From Pseudomonas sivasensis (GTDB lineage Bacteria; Pseudomonadota; Gammaproteobacteria; Pseudomonadales; Pseudomonadaceae): a DNA stretch of 64,000 nucleotides. Positions 52,197 to 59,383 of the stretch are shown here, one piece after another. Numbering within the stretch: position 1 is the first letter of the stretch; each line of letters opens with the position of its first letter. The translations under genes were made by a program, and so were the position numbers. The stretch is from contig NZ_JAAOWU010000017.1 of assembly GCF_013778505.1 (NCBI RefSeq), forward strand, positions 61,812-125,811, given 5' to 3'. The notes beneath the pieces are model-generated. The model was given only the letters and a program-made list of their open reading frames with translations. It was not told the DNA's origin and made no database searches.

Positions 52197-53102
52197 ATGA
52201 AAATTGACGATATCGATGCCTTTGTCGAAGTGATTCGTTGCCAGTCCATCAGCCATGCCGCCGAGTCGTTGCAACTGACCCAGCCGGCCATTACTCGCCG
52301 CGTGCAGAACTTCGAGCAGGCGCTGGGGGTGGAGCTGTTTGACCGCAACACCAAGCCCCTCAAACCGACGTTGATCGGTACCCGCGTGTATGAACAATGC
52401 CGGTTGATCCTGCGCGAGATGGATGCCTTGCGTGAGCTGGTAGCCACCGACGCACCCCCCTCCGGCGTACTGCGCCTGGGCGTGCCGCAGACCATCGGCG
52501 ATGTAGTGCTGCTGGACGCGCTGAAGCTGCTGCGCACTGAGTACCCTGAACTGCGCGCCCAGGTCGCGACCGGCTGGGGCAGCCAGTTGGTCGGCAAGAT
52601 TGAACGGGGCGAACTGGACGCGGCGGCGGCATTGTTCCCGGCAGGCAAGATCTTCCCGGATAACATCGTTGGCGAGTCTATCGGCAAGATGGAGTTGGTG
52701 GTGGTGTGCGCCAAGGCGCAGTTGCCGAAAAAACCCTGCAAGCTGGCGGATGTGTACCAGAACGGGTGGATTCTTAACCCGGACGGCTGCGGGTTCCGTG
52801 CCGGGTTGCAACGCACTTTGTCCGATCAGGGCTTGGCGCTGCGGGTCAACCTGGAAACCTTCGGCACTGAATTGCAATTGGGTCTGGTCGCCGATGGCCT
52901 GGGCTTGGGCCTGGTGCCGCGTCCCTTGCTGGAGCGCAGCGCTCACCGCGAACAATTGGCGGTAGTGCCGCTCAAGGACTTCAAACCGGTGATGGACCTT
53001 TGGCTGATCTACCCGCATTTCCTCGGCAACCTGCAAGGGCCGGTGGATGCGTTTGGCAAATGGGTGGCGGCGTCGTTGCACAAGATTCGGGATGCGGCTT
53101 GA
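52197..53102 (+). CDS. LysR family regulator of the sulfur island
   Basis: A 301-residue LysR protein. The HTH is DAFVEVIRCQSISHAAESLQ and LTQPAITRRVQNFEQALGVE. The effector domain has GVLRLGVPQTIGDVVLLDAL and ends WLIYPHFLGNLQGPVDAFG. It is divergent from the thiol dioxygenase operon and probably controls it, as PA2601 lies beside PA2602 in P. aeruginosa (from memory). ATG at 52197 is chosen; the upstream frame lacks LysR sequence. Confidence 0.9.
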   Translation: MKIDDIDAFVEVIRCQSISHAAESLQLTQPAITRRVQNFEQALGVELFDRNTKPLKPTLIGTRVYEQCRLILREMDALRELVATDAPPSGVLRLGVPQTIGDVVLLDALKLLRTEYPELRAQVATGWGSQLVGKIERGELDAAAALFPAGKIFPDNIVGESIGKMELVVVCAKAQLPKKPCKLADVYQNGWILNPDGCGFRAGLQRTLSDQGLALRVNLETFGTELQLGLVADGLGLGLVPRPLLERSAHREQLAVVPLKDFKPVMDLWLIYPHFLGNLQGPVDAFGKWVAASLHKIRDAA

Positions 53103-53209
53103 TATGAAAAAAAATAATAATTAGCTTAGATTAAAATGTGCTTTTTATTATTTTTGAGCATCCCCTAGGCTTGCCTGGAAGTCCTTAAGGCCATCCAGGA
53201 AGTTTTGCC

Positions 53210-54004
53210 ATGAGCAGCGTCACCTCGATTTCCAGCGTCTCCAACAACGTTCGTCAACGCGTCACGCCAGAAGAGTGGGAAGTGCGCGTGAAACTGGCCG
53301 CCGCCTACCGCCTGGCGGCCTTGTACAAGTGGACCGATCACATTTACACCCACTTCTCCGCCCGTGTACCGGGCCCGGAGGAGCATTTCCTGATCAATGC
53401 CTTCGGCCTGTTGTTCGATGAAATCAACGCCTCCAACCTGGTCAAGGTCGACCTCGACGGCACGATCGTCGACGACCCCACCGGTCTGGGTATCAACTAC
53501 GCCGGCTACGTGATCCACAGCGCCATCCACGGCGCTCGCCATGACTTGCAAGCGGTGCTGCACACCCATACTCGCGATGGTATTGCGGTGTCCGCGCAGA
53601 AGGACGGCTTGTTGCCGATTTCCCAACACTCCATCGCCTTTTCCGGGCGAGTGGCCTACCACGGCTATGAAGGCATCGCCCTCGACCTGGACGAGCGTGA
53701 GCGGTTGGTGGCGGATCTGGGCGACAAGAGCGTGATGATCCTGCGCAACCACGGGCTGTTGACGGCGGGTATCAGCGTCGAACATGCCTTCCAGCAGCTG
53801 CAAGGGTTGGAGCGTGCGTGCAATATTCAGATCGCGGCGCAAGCGGCGGGGAATGCTGAGCTGGTCTTTCCGCCACAGGAGGTAGTGGCGAAGGTTGAAG
53901 AACAGGCCAAGGCGCATAGCAGCGGCGAGGGGCCGGGCGTGGCGCGGCATTGGAATGCGCTGATTCGGCAGTTGGAACGCAGCGATACCGACTACAAGAA
54001 CTGA
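53210..54004 (+). CDS. Class II aldolase/adducin family protein
   Basis: A 264-residue zinc aldolase-fold protein. Zinc ligands are seen in VLHTHTRDGIAVS (His-x-His) and ILRNHGLLTAG (His). HIYTHFSARVPGPEEHFLIN is the N-terminal family signature. It probably acts on a sugar-phosphate or keto-sugar substrate, unknown here. The region upstream (53103-53209) is AT-rich. It is the only plus-strand enzyme of the sulfur island. Confidence 0.88.
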   Translation: MSSVTSISSVSNNVRQRVTPEEWEVRVKLAAAYRLAALYKWTDHIYTHFSARVPGPEEHFLINAFGLLFDEINASNLVKVDLDGTIVDDPTGLGINYAGYVIHSAIHGARHDLQAVLHTHTRDGIAVSAQKDGLLPISQHSIAFSGRVAYHGYEGIALDLDERERLVADLGDKSVMILRNHGLLTAGISVEHAFQQLQGLERACNIQIAAQAAGNAELVFPPQEVVAKVEEQAKAHSSGEGPGVARHWNALIRQLERSDTDYKN

Positions 54005-54029
54005 TCCTGAGCTAAATGAAGATAGGCAG

Positions 54030-54070
54030 GTGGGAGAGGGCGAGTCGAATCAACGCACCGCCCCTCCCAC
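54030..54070. repeat. Short GC-rich palindromic repeat
   Basis: GTGGGAGAGGGCGAGTCGAA ... CGCACCGCCCCTCCCAC. It is the partner of the copy at 46614-46651, with a terminal hairpin. It lies between convergent genes and may act as a terminator. Confidence 0.65.
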
Positions 54071-54092
54071 ATTGGTTTTGCCGTGTTCTGGC

Positions 54093-55175
54093 TTACGCGA
54101 CCTGTTTGGCCTGCTCGCGTTCTGCAATCAGTTGGCGGGTGAGGGGGATCAACCGCTTGCCGTAGTCGATCGCATCATTGAGCGGATCAAACCCACGGAT
54201 CAGGAAGGTGGTGATGCCGAGGTCGTAGTAATCCACCAGCGCTTCAGCCACTTGTTCGGCGGTGCCCACCAACGAGGTTGAGTTCCCTTGCGCGCCCAGC
54301 AACCCCGCAATCCCCGTCCACAAACGCTTGTCCAGCCGGGAACCCTGTGCCGCCGCTGCGAGTAGCCGACGCGAGCCTTCATTCGGCGGTTCACGCCGCA
54401 CAAATCCATTCTTCTCAGCCAACTCAGTGGCCTGTTGCAAGATGCTGTCAGCGCGTGCCCACGCCAGCTCTTCGGTCTCGGCGAGGATCGGTCGCAGCGA
54501 CAGGCTGAAGCGAATCGTGCGTCCATGCTTGGCTGCTTCGGCCCGGACCTGAGTCACGATCTCGCGCACTTGCTCGTAGGTTTCGCCCCACAGTGCGTAC
54601 ACGTCGGCATGTTTGCCCGCCACTTCAATCGCGGCCTGGGAAGACCCTCCGAAGTACAGTGGGATATGCGGTTGCTGCGGCGACTTCACGGTGGAGTGCG
54701 CGCCTTCGACCTGGTAGTAGGTGCCGGTGAAATCGAAGGGCTGTTCGCTGGTCCATTCCTGTCGCACCACACTCAGATATTCGTCGGTCCGTGCGTAGCG
54801 TTCGTCCTTGCCGATATGGCTGCCATCGGCGCGCAGTTCGCGGTCGTCGCCACCGGTGATGATATGCACGGCGGTGCGCCCGCCGTTGAACACATCCAAC
54901 GTGGCGAACTGGCGCGCGGCGAGGGTGGGTTGTGCAAAACCGGGGCGGTGGGCGATCAGGAATTGCAGTTTGCGGGTGACGCTGGCGGCATGGGAGGCGA
55001 TCAGCGTGCTGTCCGGGCTGTTGGAGTGGAAGGCCACCAGGGCGCGGTCGAAGCCGGCCTCTTCGTGGGCGCGGGCCACGGTTTCCACGTAGTCCGGTTG
55101 CAGGGTCGGGCCGCTGCGTGGATGAATTTCGGATGCATGGTGGCCGCCGATATAGCCGATGAATTCGATGCTCAT
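54093..55175 (-). CDS. LLM-class flavin monooxygenase, alkanesulfonate (SsuD) type
   Basis: A 360-residue FMNH2-dependent monooxygenase. SsuD-like segments are EFIGYIGGHHASEIHPRSGP, RALVAFHSNSPDSTLIASHA, FLIAHRPGFAQPTLAARQFA, GRTAVHIITGGDDRELRADG, YYQVEGAHSTVKSPQQPHIP and LYFGGSSQAAIEVAGKHADVYALWGE. It likely frees sulfite from an alkanesulfonate. AAGGA lies before the ATG; the upstream open frame of 22 codons is not conserved in type. The leader ORF 55172-55231 ends inside its start codon. Confidence 0.9.
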   Translation of the reverse strand: MSIEFIGYIGGHHASEIHPRSGPTLQPDYVETVARAHEEAGFDRALVAFHSNSPDSTLIASHAASVTRKLQFLIAHRPGFAQPTLAARQFATLDVFNGGRTAVHIITGGDDRELRADGSHIGKDERYARTDEYLSVVRQEWTSEQPFDFTGTYYQVEGAHSTVKSPQQPHIPLYFGGSSQAAIEVAGKHADVYALWGETYEQVREIVTQVRAEAAKHGRTIRFSLSLRPILAETEELAWARADSILQQATELAEKNGFVRREPPNEGSRRLLAAAAQGSRLDKRLWTGIAGLLGAQGNSTSLVGTAEQVAEALVDYYDLGITTFLIRGFDPLNDAIDYGKRLIPLTRQLIAEREQAKQVA

Positions 55176-55231
55176 GGTCTGTCCTTGTCGAGTAGGGAGT
55201 GTGTACCTCCGCCGGGCAGGGGGTCGGTCAT
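55172..55231 (-). CDS. Leader ORF with PGGG peptide, upstream of the SsuD-like gene
   Basis: A 19-codon ORF encoding MTDPLPGGGTHSLLDKDRP; its TGA overlaps the ATG of the SsuD-like gene (ATGA), so translation can be coupled. GGACGAG lies upstream as a possible ribosome site. It shares TDP-(L/F)-PGGG with the leader of the SsuA-like gene 5.5 kb away, and the peptide is not explained by any family I recognise. Confidence 0.55.
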   Translation of the reverse strand: MTDPLPGGGTHSLLDKDRP

Positions 55232-55401
55232 GCTCGTCCAAGGTAGGGGCCCCGACGTCCGCTGTAAAATGCCGTTTGGTTCTAACCTAATTATTAAAAA
55301 ATAGAATTATTTTGTGATTTTATATCAGTAAATAGCATTATCTGAGTTGGCAGCGCCGCAACCCCAAGTGTTTGCGAGTTGAGTGCACTTTCTAATAGAC
55401 G

Positions 55402-55429
55402 AAAAAAAACCGGCTGATCAGGCCGGTTT
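55402..55429 (-). terminator. Rho-independent terminator of tandem-repeat gene
   Basis: On the minus strand: stem AAACCGGC, loop, GCCGGTTT followed by a run of eight Ts in all. It lies 24 bp after the stop of the repeat-protein gene. Confidence 0.85.
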
Positions 55430-55453
55430 GGGGGTGCCCTCGAACAGGGCGGG

Positions 55454-55762
55454 TTATGCGTGGTTTTCCATCAGACGGTCCGAGCCACCTTCAGCTACGC
55501 GGTTTTCCATCAGACGGTCCGAGCCACCTTCAGCTACGCGGTTTTCCATCAGACGATCCGAGCCACCTTCAGCTACACGGTTTTCCATCAGACGATCCGA
55601 GCCACCTTCAGCTACGCGGTTTTCCATCAGACGATCCGAACCGCTTTCAGCAACACGGTTTTCGATCAGGCGATCTGCACCGCCTTCAGCAACTACAGGG
55701 TGGGCAAATGCGTTTGCAGCGAGTACCGAGAAAGCGAGGCTAAGCAAGATTTGGCGTTTCAT
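55454..55762 (-). CDS. Secreted tandem-repeat protein (VAEGGSDRLMENR units)
   Basis: A 102-residue protein with a strong signal peptide (MKRQILLSLAFSVLAANAFA) and six 13-residue repeats of the form VAEGGSDRLMENR; the first has ADRLIENR and the second has AESGSDR. The mature protein is nothing but these repeats, about 80 residues, acidic and Gly-rich, with no Cys. GGAG lies before the ATG. Similar small repeat proteins are seen in pseudomonads and are sometimes called phage infection protein; I know no demonstrated function. A terminator follows. Confidence 0.8.
   Translation of the reverse strand: MKRQILLSLAFSVLAANAFAHPVVAEGGADRLIENRVAESGSDRLMENRVAEGGSDRLMENRVAEGGSDRLMENRVAEGGSDRLMENRVAEGGSDRLMENHA
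55456..55694. repeat. 39-bp direct tandem repeats inside the repeat gene
   Basis: Six in-frame 39-bp units, nearly identical in the middle and more diverged at the N-terminal end of the gene. The changes between units are single bases, so the array probably expands and contracts by slippage or recombination. Confidence 0.85.
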
Positions 55763-55908
55763 GATGGTGTGCTCCGAGTGTTTTAGTTTGGGTGTTGCCT
55801 GGTATGGGTTTGATGTTACGCGTTGCATTTTTTAAGAGAACTTCATTGCGCTGATGGTGACTATCGATGCCAGCGATGGACTGTTTGCAACGGCCATCGC
55901 CCGGCTGA

Positions 55909-56631
55909 TCAAGGCATTTGCGGCAGTTCCTGAGGTCGCAGGTCGAACACCAGCACCTCGGCGTCCTGACCTTGACTCAAGTGGACGCGCTGCTCATCAC
56001 GCACTCGGGCACCGTCACCTTCCTGCAAGCGCTGGCCGTTGATCTCCACGCTGCCCCGGGCCACATGGATGTACACGTGGCGATCCGGCGGCAGGTCAAG
56101 GGTTGTGGCTTCGTCACCGTTGAACAGCCCGGCGTACACCCTGGCGTCCTGGCGTACGCTCAGGGAACCGTCGGCGCCGTCCGGCGAGATGATCAACTGC
56201 AGACGCCCACGCTTTTGTGCCTCGCTGAAGTGCTCCTGTTGATAGCGCGGTTCGGCACCGGCCACGGCGGGCACGATCCAGATTTGCAGGAAATGCACCC
56301 CACGGTTTTGGCTGTGGTTGAACTCGCTGTGGGCCACGCCGCTGCCGGCGCTCATCAATTGCACATCGCCAGGGCGGATCACCGAGCCAGTGCCCAGAGT
56401 GTCCTTGTGCTCCAGGGCGCCTTCGAGCACATAAGAGAAAATCTCCATGTCACGGTGCGGGTGCTGGCCGAAGCCTTTGCCGGCGGCGACGCGATCATCG
56501 TTGATCACCAGCAGGTCGGAAAAACCCTGCTCGTTGGGGTTCCAGTAGTTGGCGAACGAGAAGGTGTGGAACGACTTCAACCAACCGTGATTGGCGGCGC
56601 CGCGTTCGGAAGCTTTGCGAAGGGTCAGCAT
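55909..56631 (-). CDS. Pirin family protein (YhhW-like bicupin)
   Basis: A 240-residue bicupin. The metal ligands in the N-terminal cupin are HPHRDMEIFSYVLEG and AHSEFNH, with the pirin start FHTFSFANYWNPNEQGFSDL. YhhW-type pirins can have quercetin 2,3-dioxygenase activity. GAGG precedes the ATG. It is divergent from the GlxA-type regulator, 181 bp away. Confidence 0.9.
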   Translation of the reverse strand: MLTLRKASERGAANHGWLKSFHTFSFANYWNPNEQGFSDLLVINDDRVAAGKGFGQHPHRDMEIFSYVLEGALEHKDTLGTGSVIRPGDVQLMSAGSGVAHSEFNHSQNRGVHFLQIWIVPAVAGAEPRYQQEHFSEAQKRGRLQLIISPDGADGSLSVRQDARVYAGLFNGDEATTLDLPPDRHVYIHVARGSVEINGQRLQEGDGARVRDEQRVHLSQGQDAEVLVFDLRPQELPQMP

Positions 56632-56812
56632 GGTTGTGTCCTCAAGTGGGCGCTGGCTGCGAGATGCAGGGCGCTTGCGTTGAGAAGAAGGTTACTGGTT
56701 ACTGAAATATTCATTAAGAAGCTGAAATCTGAATAACTGTCCCTCTCAGATTGACAGTGAAAGGCATGCCATAATGCCTCCCGCTTTCTTCCCCTCGATG
56801 GATGCCTTCTGT

Positions 56813-57763
56813 ATGAAAACCGTGGCCATGGCGCTGTTCCCGGACTTCCTCTTGCTCGACATGGCCGGGCCGCTTGAAGTGTTTTCCATCGCCAACCGCT
56901 ATCTGCCGGCGGCGGCGCATTATCAGATCCTTATTGTTGGCACCGAACCTGGCCCACTGCGCGCATCCAACGGCGTAATGGTGCAGACCGACCTGTTGCT
57001 GGAGCAGGCCGACGGTGCCTATGACCTCTTGCTGGTGCCCGGTGGCCCCGGTGCCTATAACGAATGCCATCCGGCGCTGCTGCCCTGGCTAAAAGCAGCG
57101 GCGCCACGGGCACGGCGCTTTGGCTCGATCTGCACGGGCGCCTTTGTGCTCGGGCACGCCGGGCTGTTGGACGAGCACCGCGTGACCACTCACTGGCATT
57201 ACACCGAGCGGCTGATCAAGGCGTTCCCCAACGCCATCGTCGAGACCGACCGTATCTATCTGCAGGACGGGCGGTTGATTACCTCGGGCGGGGTCACGGC
57301 CGGTATCGACCTGGCGTTGTCCATCGTTGCCCAGGACCATGGCAAGCAGGTGGCGGTGGATGTGGCGAAGGTGCTGTTGGTGGTGATGAAACGCCAGGGC
57401 GGCCAGGCCCAATTCAGCCCGATGACCGCGGCCGTGGCGCCCCAGGAAACCGCGATTACCCGCGTGCAGAACCATGTTCTCGCGCACCTGGAGCAGCCGT
57501 TCACCATCGAGTCCATGGCCGAGTTGGCAGGCATGAGTGCGCGCCACTTTGCCCGGTTGTTTGCCAAGGATGTGCAGATGACGCCCATGGCCTTCCTGCA
57601 AGGCGCGCGCATCGACCGTGCTCGGCAATTGCTGGAAACCACCGATCTGCCACTCAAGACCGTGGCGTTCCACGCAGGCTTTGGCAGCGTGCGGCACATG
57701 CGCTTTTTATTCAGTGAAAAGCTCGGTCTCAACCCTACCCAATACCGACAGCAGTTCAGTTAA
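56813..57763 (+). CDS. GlxA-type AraC regulator with DJ-1/PfpI domain
   Basis: A 316-residue regulator. The N-terminal DJ-1-like domain has VAMALFPDFLLLDMAGPLEV, LLVPGGPGAYNE and GSICTGAFVLGHAGLLDEHR; Cys is present but such domains act as sensors. The C-terminal AraC HTH holds MAELAGMSARHFARLFAKDV and LPLKTVAFHAGFGSVRHMRF. The divergent pirin gene is a possible target. Confidence 0.9.
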   Translation: MKTVAMALFPDFLLLDMAGPLEVFSIANRYLPAAAHYQILIVGTEPGPLRASNGVMVQTDLLLEQADGAYDLLLVPGGPGAYNECHPALLPWLKAAAPRARRFGSICTGAFVLGHAGLLDEHRVTTHWHYTERLIKAFPNAIVETDRIYLQDGRLITSGGVTAGIDLALSIVAQDHGKQVAVDVAKVLLVVMKRQGGQAQFSPMTAAVAPQETAITRVQNHVLAHLEQPFTIESMAELAGMSARHFARLFAKDVQMTPMAFLQGARIDRARQLLETTDLPLKTVAFHAGFGSVRHMRFLFSEKLGLNPTQYRQQFS

Positions 57764-57913
57764 CGACAGGATGTCCGTCTCGCACACCCGATTGTCCGTA
57801 TCGCTCCCCGTGCCAGCATTGTCCTGTCATGGGTAGCTGGCAAGAATAGCGTCGAGCCCACGGAAAAGGATGCGCGAACGCCCAAGGCCGGGTGTTTCAG
57901 CGCGATTGCAGAC

Positions 57914-59383
57914 ATGAACGACCCTCAGGCGATTGACGCGGATAGCACGGTGCGCTTCGGTGCCTATGCCTTTCACCGGCAGCAGCGACTGGTCAGCAAG
58001 GCGGGTTGGCCGGTGCCGTTGGGCGGGCGGGCGCTGGATATCCTCGCGATGCTGCTGGAAGCGCCTGGGCAATTTTTCAGCAAGGCCACCCTGATCGAGC
58101 GGGTCTGGCCGAATAGCGTGGTGGAAGAGAACAACCTGCGGGTGCACATCGCCGCGCTGCGCCGTGCCCTCGACGGGCAACGGTTTATCCTCAATGACCC
58201 CCAGCGCGGCTACTGCTTCGCTGCGCCCGTGCAAGGCGTGGCCGCAGCGGTGCTGCCTCGGCACAACCTGGCCGCGCGGCTCAGCCCGGTGATTGGCCGT
58301 GATGAACTGCTGGGCGTGCTGGTGCGGCGTTTGTCCGGGCAGCGGCTGATGACCCTCACCGGATGCGCCGGCGTGGGCAAGAGCACCTTGGCCCTGGCCC
58401 TGGCCGAGCGCGTGTTGCCGCGCTACCGCGACGGTGTGTGGTGGGTCGACCTGGCCACCGTCGAGGCGCCGCTGATGATGCTGCGCCACCTGGCCACGGT
58501 CCTGCATCTCGAACCCAGCGGCAGCGCCACTGAACTGTGCCGTCAATTGGCTTCCCGACAATTATTGCTGGTACTTGATGGCGCTGATCTGCTGCTTGGC
58601 GCCTGTCGACATCTGCTGCGTGTGCTTAGCGAACACGCGCCCCGGATCAGTGTGCTCGTCAGTAGCCGTGAAGCCTTGCATGCCCCGGGCGAGTGGGTGT
58701 TGCGCGTGCCCCAGTTGGCGCTTCCAGCTCCGTCGGTGTTGGGCAGCGTTGAACAGGCGATGGGTAGTCCGGCGGTGCAGTTGTTTGTTGCACGAGTGCG
58801 TGCCAGCCAGCAAGGGTTTGTGTTGCGGCCCCAGGACTTGGCACCGCTGCGTGATATCTGCCGGCGCCTCGACGGTATTCCTCTGGCTCTCGAACTGGCC
58901 GCCGCCCAAGTTGACGCCCTTGGCGTCCGTGGTGTGCAGGCGCAAGTGTGCAGGGGCTTGCAGATCCTCACGCGGGGGCGCCGCACAGCGGTTGAGCGCC
59001 ACCAATCCCTAAGCGCCGCACTGGATTGGACCTACCAGCGCCTGAGCTTGCCGGAACGCTGGCTGTTCCTGCAGATGAGCCTGTTCAAAATGGCGGTGAC
59101 CTTGCCCACCTTGAGTGAGCTGGTGGTCGGCACGGAGCTGGAGCATGCCGACCTGTCTTACTTGTTGAGTCGGCTGGTCGACACCTCACTGCTGAACCTT
59201 GAGCCCGGCCCAGGTTATCCGCGCTATCGCCTGCTCAACAGTGTGCGCAGCTACGCCTTGGCACTTCTGCGCGACCCACAGCAGGTAGCACGCTTGCAAC
59301 AGGGCTATGGGCATTACCTGGGGCCGTTTTCAGGCCGGCCGTTTGTCTTGCAACTCGTCGAGCAGGCGGCGCACGCGGATTAG
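57914..59383 (+). CDS. Winged-helix/NB-ARC regulator, short form
   Basis: A 489-residue STAND-type protein. An OmpR-like DNA-binding domain (about 12-105: FGAYAFHRQQRLV, GGRALDILAMLLEAPGQFF, RVWPNSVVEENNLRVHIAAL, GYCFAAP) is followed by an NB-ARC ATPase with Walker A GCAGVGKST (about 150-158), Walker B LLLVLDGADLLLG and RLDGIPLALELAAAQ. It ends about 110 residues after that motif and lacks the C-terminal TPR-like sensor present in its neighbour. The 3' end overlaps the long form by 54 bp, tail to tail. Confidence 0.85.
   Translation: MNDPQAIDADSTVRFGAYAFHRQQRLVSKAGWPVPLGGRALDILAMLLEAPGQFFSKATLIERVWPNSVVEENNLRVHIAALRRALDGQRFILNDPQRGYCFAAPVQGVAAAVLPRHNLAARLSPVIGRDELLGVLVRRLSGQRLMTLTGCAGVGKSTLALALAERVLPRYRDGVWWVDLATVEAPLMMLRHLATVLHLEPSGSATELCRQLASRQLLLVLDGADLLLGACRHLLRVLSEHAPRISVLVSSREALHAPGEWVLRVPQLALPAPSVLGSVEQAMGSPAVQLFVARVRASQQGFVLRPQDLAPLRDICRRLDGIPLALELAAAQVDALGVRGVQAQVCRGLQILTRGRRTAVERHQSLSAALDWTYQRLSLPERWLFLQMSLFKMAVTLPTLSELVVGTELEHADLSYLLSRLVDTSLLNLEPGPGYPRYRLLNSVRSYALALLRDPQQVARLQQGYGHYLGPFSGRPFVLQLVEQAAHAD

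Noticed and set aside
55456..55694. Regular 39-bp direct repeats resembling a CRISPR array
   Set aside because: There are no spacers: the units join directly, keep one reading frame and encode a 13-residue peptide repeat behind a signal peptide. No cas gene is nearby.
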